A DNA stretch of 64,000 nucleotides from Galerina marginata (Eukaryota; Basidiomycota; Agaricomycetes; Agaricales; Galerinaceae), in contig JAECYW010000005.1 in the NCBI GenBank assembly GCA_023014335.1, positions 2,914,001 through 2,978,000 on the forward strand. Reading direction: 5' to 3'. Made by a program: the position numbers and the translations under genes. The notes below the pieces were generated by a model. That model was not told where the DNA came from, made no database searches, and was given only the letters and a program-made list of their open reading frames with translations. Shown here piece by piece: positions 1 to 10,698 of the stretch; within the stretch, counting starts at the first letter, position 1, and each line of letters starts with the position of its first letter.

Positions 1-3000
1 ACTCCTGCGTTGTCGACGGTGACTGGTCCGAAGTCAGGCGTACGTTCGGGTCCATAGGAATAGACACGGGCTTGAGGTCTTCAAGCCCATAGCGGCGGAT
101 GATGGAGTCGAGGTAGGAGCGTTGAGAAAGAAAAAGACGGCGCTGTTCACGAATTCTTCGGACTTCGATGCCGAGAATCCAATGGAGTTCTCCGAGGTCC
201 GTGATGTCGACATGTTTGGCAATTTCGGACTTCAGGGACTCGATCAGTGGCAGTGCATTTGCCACGATCGTGCAGTCATCAACATGAACCAAAACAATCA
301 CCAAGTCCTTTCCTCGACGCATGAAGAAAACTGCCTGGTCGACGTCGCAAACCGTGAAGCCAAGCAGCTTCATAATTTCCACCAACCTCTGGTACCACCG
401 CCGCCCGGACTGCTTGAGGCCATATAGGGTTTTGATAAGGCGGCACACCTTCCTTACGTGCTCAGGGATCGCGTAGCCTGGCGGCTGTCGCATGTAGATA
501 ACTTCTTCTGAGGTAAGTCATCCGTTTAGGTATGCTCCCTTGACGTCGAGCTGATGGATTTCCCAGTCGTTGGCGGCTGCCATAGCCAGGACAGCGCGAA
601 TTGACGCCAACCGCGCAACTGGCGCGAAAGTGTCGAAATATTCGACGCCCGGGACTTGCGAAAATCCCTGGGCTACCAAACGAGCCTTGTAACGAACGAC
701 GTTGCCTTGCGCGTCTTTCTTCGCCCGGAAAACCCACTTGGAACCGACGATATTGGCTCCTGGAGGTGCGTCAACGAGTTCCCAAGTCCCTGCTTCCTTC
801 AAAACGGCTAATTCTTCCTCAATTGCCTTCTCCCACAGCTTCCAGTCCGGCCGCGCCTTCGCCTCAGCGAGCGTTCTAGGCTCCAATGCCTCCGCGTCGC
901 TTATTTCCGCCACCATAGCCCACTCATCTTCGAAATCATCCGCCATCTCCCACTTATTCACCTCCTCCCCCTCAAGCGCAGCATCCTCCGCTCCTCCTAC
1001 TGGATCTGGAGTCGGTAACTGCACACCGCGAGCGACTCTAGGCGCGCTAGGACGATTTGACGCAACCGCGCGGCCTGCAAGAATGTCTTGAATTTTGCTG
1101 GTCGGCTTTCTGTTACGTTTCGGGCGTGTTTCGGCTTCAGAAGAGGTGTCCTCGGGCTCGGAAATTGATTCAGGAGGGTCTGGAGCGGTTACAATGGGGC
1201 TGACAGGTGTCGCGGATGTAGAAGTGGGTGTAGTGGGCCTAGATTCACCTTTAGGTGAGGTTTCCGCAGGTAAGTCAGCTTTCGTTTTGATGAACTCCCA
1301 TTCCTCCCCCTCGAAACAACTTGCTGATGCCCCCGTCTTATCGTAATAGACGTTGCGCTCGACCGTGATGGTCTTCCTCGATGGCCAGTACACTCGGACT
1401 CCCTTCCTCTTCTCGTCGATGCCCATCCACCGTCCCTCCTCAACTCGTCCACCCAGCTTATTCCCCTTCTCCAATCGCGCCCACACCTTATCGCCCCACT
1501 CTCGCACCTCTCTCAAGTCCGGCTTCTTCCCAAAAGCCGCCTCATAGGGGGTTTTACCGTCCAGTGCTTTCGTCGAAGTGCGGTTAAGCAACCAGACGAT
1601 ATGACGGGCTGCTTCACCCCATAGGAACCGAGGGAGACCGCTGGCATGTAATAATGCCCGTATCCGCTCAACAATGGTACGGTTCCTGCGTTCCGCAACT
1701 CCATTCTCAGCTGACGTGTCGTGTACAGTCTGCTTCTGAGTCGTACCTCGGGACTTCAGGTAAAGCACAAACTCTTTGCCATCGTATTCGCCACCCTGAT
1801 CGGAATGTAGGACTTTGATACGCTTGCCATACTGGGTCTCGACCCACGCGTTGTACTGCTTGTACGATGTTGGAGTCTCGTCCTTCTTGCGCAGGAAGTA
1901 AATGTTGGTGAGTCGCGTGCAGTCGTCCACATAGGTTACGTAGTAACGACGGCCACCTTTCGATTCGACAGGTGCAGGTCCCCAGAGGTCCGAATGGACT
2001 TCATCCCCAAATTCCTTCGCCCTTTCACCACCTCTCTCCTTCGGCACTGGCTTACGCGTTGCCTTCGCATACACACACGACTCACAGAAGAAGTGGTCTG
2101 GTGAAAACGCGGAATTCTCGAGACGAATACCCGTAACAAACCCTTTATCGACTAGTCGTTTCGCGATTGCAGGTGAGATATGACCCATCCGCCTGTGAAA
2201 CTGATCTAACGTGATGGTCTCAACAGAGTTTGCGGCGTCCTCCTTGTCGGGTGCGCTGTGCTCGACGCGATAAAGCCCCTTCGCATCCTTCGGCACCTTC
2301 CCAACCTGGACACCATTCTCGTCCTTGATGGTGCAATAACCATCTGCAAAACGAACGTCATAACCGAGTTCGTCAAGCTTCCCGATGGATATGAGGGTGT
2401 ATCCGACTTCGGGAGAATAAAGGACTTCGTTGAGCAAGAGATTAGAAGCGTTGGCACCGTTAGGTACGCTAATCTTGAGCTCGCCGATCCCGGTAGCGCT
2501 GAAACTATGCTTGTTGGCAGCACGGAGAGCTCGAGGGGAAGTATCTGTGAAGCGTCCGAAGTCGTCTCGGTATGGCAAAAGATGGCGGGTGGTTCCTGAG
2601 TCGTAAATCTCAACTCGAGGAGCAACGTTTTCTGGAACGTGGCCAACAAGGTATGCTGCCGCCATGTTCACATGTTCGTCCTCGACCTCCAGAGACGTAT
2701 CTGACTCCCAATCCCTATCTGCATAGTCGCCTGCATCACTCCCCACCTCCGAAAACCAATCGCCGCTCTCAACATCATCGGAATCACCATCGCGGTTATC
2801 CAAACCGCTAACACTCGACTCCTCAACACCCGAATCGCTTTGCGTCCGCAAACTGGGCATCGAGTCGTCAACACAGCCTCCACAAGAGGTCAGGTCCGTA
2901 TCGTCATCCGGGTCGGGCATCGAGTCGTCTGACTCTGCCTCAGATTCGGTCTCACAGCTGACAGCGAACACGCCGTCACTGTCCGAATCGTACTCCACGA

Positions 3001-3994
3001 CATTGGCCTTCTCCGAGTCCTTCCCCTTCCCCTTCCCATCCTTCCCATCCTTCGAGTCCTTAGAGCCAGAGCCAGCCTTCGGCGGCTTCGTGCACTGGTT
3101 CTTGAAGTGACCCTTCTCTCCGCAGTTCCAGCAAGTAATGTTCGACTTCCCCTTTCCGCGGCCCTTCCCTTTCGATGACGATGACGAGGTGACCGCCATC
3201 GCTTTGTCGTCCTTGTCGTCGGACTTGGCCTTCCCACTGCGACGCGAGTGCTGCGTCTTCTGGCGCTCGTACTCCTCCGAGATCATCGTGGTCAAGGTGT
3301 TCGGGTCGACGACATGGGTGGTGCCGGCTGGCGCATATATGCGAGCTGCGGCCAATGTTGATGATGCGAAGTTGGAAAGGGAAACAGGTAAGGATGAAAG
3401 GATCGTTGAAATATAATCTTGCTGACTGATTGAAACCCCAGCGGATGCCAGCTCCTCGCGCTTGACGCGCAAGGTTTCGAGGAACTCGCGCACGTTGCCC
3501 TTGTCCGGGCACTTGGACTCTAGGAAACGCGCACGCATATCGGTCTGCGCGTACTCGCCCTTCTCGGTGAACTCGCGAGCAATGATCTCCCAGCGCTTGC
3601 GGACCGAGTTCTTGTCATGAACGCGCATCAACGTCGAGTCGGGGATCTTCTGGGTCAGCAGGGATTTCGCGGACAACTCGTCCTTGTCCCACTGCCGCTG
3701 GGCTGCGGTTTCGTCGGCCGTCGGGGCTTTGACCTCGGCTGTGGTGGTCGTGGTCCCCTCGGGCGTAGTCGTCGTGACTGCTGGCGTCGCGATTCGGAGA
3801 ACTGGTCGGGTTGAGGTTCCGTCGAAGTGGCTCCAAAAGCCTTTCGCTTCGATAGCGTCCTTGAAGCGCACGCGGAAGACGGCCCAGTTCGTACCCTTCA
3901 GCTCGAGCTTCGGGACGGTAGACGGGAGGGTATCAGATAAGGAAGTGGTTGACTGAGACATGGTAGGAATAAAATAAACTTTTGAGGTTGACAC
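1..3994 (-). pseudogene. copia gag-pol polyprotein, interrupted by TGA, partial
   Basis: The start is at 3994 (or the in-frame Met at 3961). The frame is open for 1158 codons to a TGA at 520-518. Then it stays open to the window edge. Visible parts are a Gag-like region (about 1-285), a CCHC zinc knuckle (residues 288-301), an acidic linker, the protease DSG triad (465-467), a GAG-pre-integrase zinc region (about 597-640), the integrase core with D669, D732 and E768 (the last two with D35E spacing), and reverse transcriptase from about 1071. The TGA falls just after the RT motif KGAYLNG. Past it the frame continues with YMRQPPGY and the HVDD catalytic box (copia usually YVDD). The TGA replaces a sense codon, so this copy is probably inactive unless it is read through or is a sequencing error. 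Confidence 0.92.
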
Positions 3995-4038
3995 GAGCTA
4001 ATAACGAGGTTTAGATGCAGGAGGCGGGGCCCATAACC

Positions 4039-4464
4039 TGTAGGAAATCTAGATACGAAGTAGCTCAGTCGTTTGGGGGCAAAAGACTAATAGCATTGAT
4101 AGATACCTAGATACGAAGTAGCTAGGTATCTCGTAAGTAAAAGTATACAAGTATAAAGTAAAGTTAAATCTCACCTCAGTCGTTTGGGGGCAAAAGACTG
4201 AGGGAGCGAAAACGAGACACTACAGTATAAGTGTCCTACGAAACGCCGGTGCACGGCAAAGGTATATGCGGCGGAGCTCCGCCGCAGGAATCATAAGCTA
4301 AGATATAAAGCCAAGGCTGTCGACGAGGCCTCTCGTCGACAGTACGAATGTAAAGTAAACATGACGGAAGTAAATATACTCAACAAGAAAGGAAATAGTC
4401 CATCGCACGGCAGCATAGCTTGCCCGCCGTGCTCTTGTGTCGGTTTGCCTGGGCAACTCCAACA
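4039..4464 (-). repeat. 5' LTR of the copia element
   Basis: On the minus strand the segment begins TGTTGGAGTT and ends TTTCCTACA, the TG...CA termini of LTRs, and is 426 bp long. It sits 44 bp upstream of the gag start. Internal short repeats (AGTCGTTTGGGGGC near 4067 and 4179; AGATACGAAGTAGCT near 4050 and 4111) and strong hairpins occupy it. The boundaries are inferred from termini only, because the partner LTR is outside the window. Confidence 0.72.
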
Positions 4465-4539
4465 TTGGGTCCCCATATTATGGTGAACTGTGATATTTAT
4501 TAATATCAGTCGTCAGTGCAGAACCTATCTGGCGGGCTG

Positions 4540-4577
4540 CTCGTCGCCAACCTCCGGTTGGCTCCTCGTGGCCCGTT
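4540..4577. repeat. 38-bp dispersed repeat with hairpin, copy 1
   Basis: A 38-bp sequence that recurs at 5172-5209 with a single mismatch. Its core is a perfect 7-bp stem (GCCAACC / GGTTGGC) around a TCC loop at 4546-4562. It has no coding context. It may be a tiny mobile or hairpin element. Confidence 0.7.
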
Positions 4578-5171
4578 ATCTCATTCCTAGGATTCTTCTA
4601 AGTACAGTTACAGACATTTCACTAAGCAAAGTGACTATTTTTTGAGGTTCTATCTTACTATTCAAGAACAGTGGAATTGATTCCAAAGATAATTTTTTTA
4701 AATGCCGTTTCCGCGCGTGTTGGATGAGCGCTACATGTCTAGCACTCAAGCACCGGATTTTACTGACTTCACATGATAGAGGCTATATCGCTTATTTCAC
4801 ATTCTGTGCCGGACACACCGAAGGCTGCCTTACCGGAGGCGTTTTGAAAATGCCCCAACTAAGCCTATGACCATTTTTTTTTCATTTCCCCCATGTGTTC
4901 GGTGTACCATATTCAAATCCAACCCAATCCCACTGTAATTTATTTTACAGAGTCAAGACAGCCGTTTCAACCAGAGAAAAATCCCCAGTTATTTTGAAGT
5001 TCATTATTTCAACTCATTTACTTTTGCTTATCTCCTGTTCATTACTTATATTCGCGACAATGCACAAAGGTGCTTCAAGGCTTGTGGCTGTACACTTCGG
5101 GCACGCAGATTGCTTATTTAATAACATTTCACTTTGCCACCACCGTGACCACCCCCAACTGCGCCGTGCCA

Positions 5172-5209
5172 CTCGTCGCCAACCTCCGGTTGGCTCCTCG
5201 CGGCCCGTT
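5172..5209. repeat. 38-bp dispersed repeat with hairpin, copy 2
   Basis: Second copy of the 4540-4577 sequence in the same orientation, 37 of 38 bases identical, with the stem-loop intact. The flanks of the two copies do not align by eye. Confidence 0.7.
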
Positions 5210-6419
5210 GCGGTAAAAGAACGACGCATAAGCAAAATTCGTGGAACGTAAGCGACCTTAGGTCAAATGAGCAACAAACATAAGCAACATTAGGTAATGA
5301 TAGAGAGATCGTCAGCTACATTACCAGAAAGGACCCTGAAATTCGAATAATCCCCTAAGTTTTGCCTTGAAAAGGTAGGAGGACCCTGAAATCATTACCA
5401 TCTTAGGGCACTTAATATCCACGCCACCAAATCCTCGTATTCTAAAATAACGACTTCCCCTAAAGGGGACTCGTAAATCCTGGCTTGCAGGCAGCAGGCT
5501 ATTTATGCATTACCCAATCCAGTATGTCAGAATACTCGCTATTTTATTATTCTTTAGAGTCCAGGCATTGCCCGCAGGGCCATTAACAGGAATCTATGTA
5601 CTGTTCAATGTACCTAGTTAGACGCATTTCTTTGCACCATCGGGCCGGTCGTTTCTTAATGGGACCTCCCCGGTAATAAACTCCTTCCTTCCTTCCTTCC
5701 TGCAACCTCATTGTAGGTGAATTCAATTGAATGGCCAATTTTTGGGTCCTTTAAATTTTTGCGGGAGCCCAGGTATCTGTTGAGCGTCTTCCGCTAGAAG
5801 GACTGGTAATCTCAGCAATTCGTCGGGTCTACGCCTCGGGCGAAGTATAGGAGATTGCATCATTGGACTTTCAACCATCATCAGCATCATTCAGATACCC
5901 AACGGACTTGAGAGCATTCCATTCACGGTCTGGATTGGGTATTCATTGGCCCCCTCTAGGACCAACTCAACTGTAGAGTGGGAAATACTCGATGCCAGAT
6001 GGTGAAATTATGAGGGTTGCAAAGGGAAAGCCTTTGGTGGACCCTCTAGATCTCCATCTGAAGTATGCGTTATAATTAAGTTTGATGTCGCGTGCGGATG
6101 AGCGGTAAGTGCTCAACGCACGCAGTAACGAACTTTGCCGCAAGAAATTGGAAGATGTAGCTAAATGGAAGGCGGGCTCAGATAGGGAGTTGCCATTATT
6201 CTTCTGCCTTCGAAGATTGAAGAGATTGAATTTCAAATATTTTCTTGATATCTCATTGACTGCATCTGACAGAGGCGTTACTTGATTGTTGATTTCATGA
6301 GGGGTATAGTATATAGAAATACAATATGATATGTAGGTTTAATGCTAGGTACGATTGAATGATGAGTAGGAAGGAAAGGCATTGCGAAAACCATGTATAA
6401 TAATACAGATCGTCCTCAT
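5210..6419. other. Intergenic, no gene seen
   Basis: Frames are short and none gives a recognisable protein. AGGACCCTGAAAT occurs twice (near 5331 and 5381). The sequence from about 5570 to 5700 resembles a retroelement 3' end (see the TTCC tract). Otherwise unremarkable. Confidence 0.5.
5682..5700. repeat. TTCC microsatellite
   Basis: A short run of (CCTT)n that directly follows GGTAATAAA. A polyadenylation-like signal followed by a simple repeat is the look of a non-LTR retrotransposon 3' end. No reverse transcriptase is present upstream, so at most this would be a dead 3' tail. Confidence 0.6.
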
Positions 6420-7100
6420 TCACACCACAGGCAAAGGGGTTGAGGTGGAAAGGCGAATGTTCCTCCAACTATCGTTCAAATTCAGGCTCGACTGCAAAGC
6501 CTGTCTGCGGCGCTCAGGAGCACGGCCAGCAGGTCGATTCCTTCGGGGTGTTACGCGCGCTGGAGTAGGGGTAGCGGTTGGGACGCGAACAGGTGTGGTT
6601 ATAGATAAAGTAGGTACCACTGGCTGTTGCTGGAAATTCCAACCCGCGTGCCTCCTGGGACTCGCCAACTCCCGCTGGTGCTGGTGTTCCGCGAATTCTA
6701 GGTTCTTCTTTGTACGGCGGTTCATAACCACTTCGGGGCAAGAAGCCCGGATCTTCTCTTTAAGACCCTCATCCGCATTTGGGCGGAGAGAGAGCAAGAA
6801 GTCGGCGGAGTAGACCCTGGGGTGCTGTTTGGGCACTTCGGTTACTATATAAGGGCATTATTAATAAATTAAACAGGTAAATGATTGGAAGGATAGGGAC
6901 ATACCTGACACTGCGGATAAGCGCGCGCCAGAAGGCTCAAAAGCCCGAGAGGGTGATGACCCGGTACGCTTATGTACGGGGATGTAGACGCCGGCTGAAG
7001 TAGGCGTTGTCGGCGCAGATGACAGTGATGAAGATGCGGACGACGACGACGACGACGAGCTCGAGCTCTTAGAACGGGGGATAGCAATAGGCGAAGACAT
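6420..7100 (-). CDS. Small protein with eIF4E-binding-like motif (two exons)
   Basis: Exon 1 is 7100-6905 and exon 2 is 6844-6420. The intron (60 bp) starts GTATGT and ends TATAG, and joining keeps the frame for 206 aa. Exon 1 opens with a serine run and contains a YIPVHKRT block. Exon 2 begins with VYSADFLLSLR. That matches the YxxxxL-hydrophobic consensus by which eIF4G, 4E-BPs and 4E-T bind the cap-binding protein eIF4E. The rest is Arg/Pro/Gln-rich and probably disordered, typical for such regulators. A translational regulator is an inference from one short motif plus composition. An additional intron or a different C-terminus cannot be excluded. Confidence 0.6.
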
Positions 7101-7929
7101 CTCAGCGACGAGCAGTGAAGAAGACCGTGTGATGAGTTACAGGCGCGGTGAGTAATCCACTGGGAGAGGATGAGAGATATGTCTCCAATCTGTGGGGGGT
7201 TAAATACCTGAGATGACTCAGGCGTCTCAGCAAGAGGCGGGCGCAGCACATAAGACACGTATCACGAAGCATGACCGCGAAATCGCTGGGGACGCGGAGA
7301 CGGCTCTAGAAAGTCGTGGAACAGGAATGACTTATCCGGTGGCTGTGCCACGGCCTCGGCATCGCAAATATGTCCGCGTCACCCGCGATGCTCATGTCAG
7401 TGGGCTTCCGGAGTCTCCCCAACCATTCCTATTACTACGCATCGATCACGAATCCTCCAGAATGACAGAATACTCGCGAAGCAGTAGCAAGAAAGGTAGC
7501 AGGTCATCCGAGCTGTCTAAGCCTGTCTTTGACTGAACAGAGCCTTAGAAGGCTGGCATTTTGAACCTTTCGGTCTATCCTTTTCAGGGGCGTCGTGGAG
7601 AGAAAGCCCCAGTGGGCATTGCGGGTCTTCCAACGAACTTGTTATGAAGGTGGTCGTGGAATCGGGCAGTCTGCATGATCAAAGATATTAAGAGAGGACG
7701 GGTTTTTGATGACATAAGAATGTTACTTAATAATGTTATGTAATAAGCTGAGTTTGAACCAACCTCCCTCTCTTCAACCGCCTTCCCGGAAGTTCCCACA
7801 GTTCAAGATTTGTTGATGGTGCCGCGTCGCGTCACTTTCTTGCTTCCAACCACCACCACCATTCCTCCCCTCCTTCGAGACACATCCCCTGTCCATCTGC
7901 CGTGCCACCAACCTCATCTGACGTGACCG

Positions 7930-9010
7930 AAACAACGCCCAGGACCGTTCCGAGCGCCCCTCCTCTCCAATGAGGGATGTGGGCCGGAAACGAGGGGAAA
8001 TGACCAGGTGAGCCACGAAAACGACCGCCGCCGTCCAACTAACCCACCTCGCAGCACCTTACGGCGCCTCCGCGTTGCCCACGTCACAACACGCTAACCC
8101 AGGTACGTCATGAAAAATAACCCCCCGCTGTGCAACTAACCGATACCGTCCCCCATTACAGCGTCCGCCAGCCCCTCATAACCCACATTGACCGCCGCGC
8201 CACAGCAAGAACACACGACGAGGGTAAATATGCCCGGTACGTCGTGTCCTCCCTGCCCACGTTACAACACCCAGGTACGTCAAGAAAATAACCCCCCGCT
8301 CTGCAACTAACCAACACCATCCCCCATTGCAGCGCCGGCCAGCTCCTCAGGACCCACATTCGCTGCCACGTCACCGCAAGAACACGCTACGCCCGGTACC
8401 CCGTGCCCCTCCCCTCCAATGAGGGATGTCAGCTGAAAATGGGATCACCAAGTGAGTAACAAAACCAACGCCGCCATACAGCTGACCCACACCGCACCAC
8501 CTTGCAGTACCGTTCAGCGACTCCAGACCCCACGGCGCCCGCTTTGACGTCGCGTCACGTCAAACCCACCCACCATCTGCGACGGCCGTCGTGCCCAGTA
8601 CCCCCACATCAACGAGGACCCCACCACGTTGGTGTCGGGTACGAGGAGGTAACGAGACGGTGCACACCCGACATCAACACGGAAACCAACCGTGTCGGTG
8701 TAGGGGGGGTATGCAGCCCCAGTCAGCGTCTCGGCAACCATGCCCCCACTCGCCAAGACCGCCGCCATGCGCCCAGTACCTCCACGTCAGCGGGAATTCA
8801 CCGCAGGTGTGGGGTGGTTATGGGGAGGCGACGAGACGGCGCACCTGCCTACTGTCAGCGACGACGGGTGCCCAAGTCCCCCACATCGACAAGGAACCCA
8901 CCGTGCGGGTGTTGGGGGTAGGCAGAAGCAACGAGAATGTGAACACAGCACCAGACGACGAGCGGAGCCCCACATCGGCGCAAAAACCAACTGCGCCGGT
9001 GTAGGGAGTA
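7930..9010. repeat. GC-rich degenerate tandem repeat block
   Basis: Diverged copies follow one another. CAGGTACGTCA-type units start at 8100 and 8272 (period 172 bp). CCAATGAGGGATGT occurs near 7966 and 8417 with similar downstream sequence. From 8590 onward, CCCACATC...GGAACCCACC-type units of roughly 120-150 bp recur, many closing with short inverted arms. The reading frames across it, several over 100 codons, are low-complexity Pro/Arg/His translations and are not credible genes. Confidence 0.65.
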
Positions 9011-9208
9011 ATGTTAAGTGTTGGGACTGTGCTGCCACTGCTCACCCCATCCCACTCTATTATATATCAATGTATTAGATTAATGTTTGTAAGTAGAATG
9101 ATATAGATTTATTAAAAGTGTGCATGGATTTAAATGAGTGAACTGAACATATAACAGTGTAGCTTTAAATTATGGGATTAAGAATAGACAAAAGATACTT
9201 AAGAATAT

Positions 9209-9274
9209 GAAAAAATGAGAGGCAGAAGCAGGTAGGCGAGCGAAGCGAGACTGCCTCCTTTCTCTCATTTTTTC
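9209..9274. repeat. Imperfect inverted repeat
   Basis: GAAAAAATGAGAGGCAG at the left pairs with CTGCC...TCTCATTTTTTC at the right, with a short insertion in the right arm and a loop containing GCGAGCGAAGCGAG. It lies in AT-rich DNA. It could be a small fold-back element or a transcription end signal; no gene next to it needs one. Confidence 0.5.
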
Positions 9275-9360
9275 GTTGACTGAAATTTTATTCTGTGTTT
9301 CCACCTAATTATAAGAAATAGAAAGCACTACAAAATTTGTACAGAACTTTTAAAAGAATC

Positions 9361-9480
9361 ACTACGGAGGCGCGAAGCGCCGACGGAGCGGGGTCCAGGG
9401 GCGCAGCCCCGGCAAGCTGGAGACCCGTAGCGCAGAGCCGGGTGAGCGAAGCGAACCCCGGCGCGTAGCGACGGGTCGTA
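9361..9480. repeat. GC cluster of short palindromes
   Basis: About 120 bp of very GC-rich DNA stand in an AT-rich surround. They are built of small mirror or palindromic modules such as GCGAAGCGC, GGGGCGCAGCCCC, GCGTAGCG and GAGCGAAGCGAAC. This is reminiscent of GC clusters seen in fungal mitochondrial DNA, but origin cannot be decided from the window. Confidence 0.5.
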
Positions 9481-9589
9481 AGCTTGTGACAGTGCAGAAG
9501 AGACGACAACAGTGCCGAATTATGTCAGCCGAGCGAGTGCCGCAGACATCGGCCGTCTGGCACAACTGGGTCCAGAATAATCGCAAGAA

Positions 9590-10698
9590 GGTAAGTTATC
9601 GGAACATTTAAGTGCTAGTGTCTTCTGTACCTATTATACAGTCGTGCTCGTTAGAACTTAGCACCCTATCTTTCCGACGCAGACGAAATGATGGAGCGTT
9701 TGTCGAACTATCATCCTCTGTTCGATGATGTCGGACGGCCGTCATCACCTCAAGTTCTTCCCAGTTCTTCCCCCATCGTTTAAAGTAAGCTAGAATCACC
9801 TTTTGACACTGGCAGAACTCATCGGAAAAATACAGTATGGAAAGGAATTGGTACACGACTGCGTCCGCAGTAGTAATCCAACCGCACGCTCGGTCAGCAT
9901 GCTCGACGGAATGGGCTCTTCTTTCGATAACGCGTGCGGTTAGCACGACCCGCTTAACCACCGTGTAGGAAAAATCGCGCCATCGGGGGCCATTCTGACA
10001 CCAACTAGTTCAGGCTGAGCTAGCGCTGTGAATGTAGTTCCTGAGCACCACAACTGCGTTGTTGGAGTCTGTGCAATTCATTCTCATCTCACGCCTTAGG
10101 CATTAGTGTTCCAATCGAGGAAAGGTTAGATTTTTGCATTGTCCCAATTATGTCAATCCCTGCCATGAATCTCGTAAGTGGCTAGCTGGCATATCATTTC
10201 CGTCGGTTGGACGAACCTAGGAAGAAAAGCATAGCGAGACTCTACTTGCACGGATATGGAATATATTGTAGGTAAGGCCTGGGCTTTATATTTTATTCTG
10301 TGATATCTTTCAAAAAATTGCTACAGTTCCGAAGGGAATCGGTTTACGGGAAAAAAACCTCTTACCAGTGGTCTATAATGTTTTACACCCGTCGTTCGCC
10401 CAGTGCATCACGGTTTTAAACGTTCAATTAAGTATGAGACTAATTTCCCCAATGAAATTATTGGTAGGTATCACCAGTGACCACCAACGGTCGAGTGATT
10501 CTTACAAGGCGGATTGATTGGGTTGATGAAGTTCTTGAACACGGAACGCGTTCATTACGTGATCGCTCATGTGCTGAGATTTTCCCTTCAGGCGCTATTT
10601 GAGCGCCGCGGAGCTTTAAAGTTCAACCCTTCTCCACGGTTGACCATTACACTGCAGTCCAGAGGCGTCTATTCAGTAATCTATTCCAACTTAAAGTC
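9590..10698. other. Intergenic; one unsupported 117-codon frame
   Basis: A minus-strand frame at 9961-9608 (117 aa) has no recognisable features and no supporting splice partners. The rest up to the first F-box-like gene shows no gene. Just before it, GTAATCTATTCCAACTT near 10676 resembles the GTAATATATTCCAAC upstream of the family A gene at 18319. Confidence 0.4.

Larger units (their letters stand above)
1..4464 (-). mobile_element. Ty1/copia-type LTR retrotransposon, 5' part
   Basis: The element runs leftward out of the window. Seen in order on the minus strand are a 5' LTR (4464-4039), a short leader starting GGTTATGGGC that could be the primer-binding site, and a gag-pol reading frame in the order Gag, protease, integrase, reverse transcriptase. 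Integrase before reverse transcriptase is the Pseudoviridae/Ty1-copia order. The RNase H end and the 3' LTR lie beyond position 1. The coding frame is broken by one in-frame TGA. Flanking TTGGG at 4465-4469 is a candidate target-site duplication but cannot be tested without the other end. Confidence 0.93.

Noticed and set aside
2258..2599. Plus-strand frames inside the copia element
   Set aside because: They are shadows of the minus-strand gag-pol frame, which carries all conserved motifs.
5570..5700. LINE 3' end
   Set aside because: GGTAATAAA followed by a TTCC repeat is suggestive, but no reverse transcriptase or endonuclease is present, so it cannot be called.
7213..7536. 107-codon plus-strand frame upstream of the eIF4E-binding-like gene
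   Set aside because: No recognisable motif, no splice context, and composition like non-coding flank.
8502..9078. Overlapping plus-strand frames of 110-140 codons
   Set aside because: They are Pro/Arg/His-rich translations of the GC-rich repeat block with no conserved motif.
9608..9961. 117-codon minus-strand frame
   Set aside because: No family, no splice signals and no promoter features; kept only as a note in the intergenic entry.
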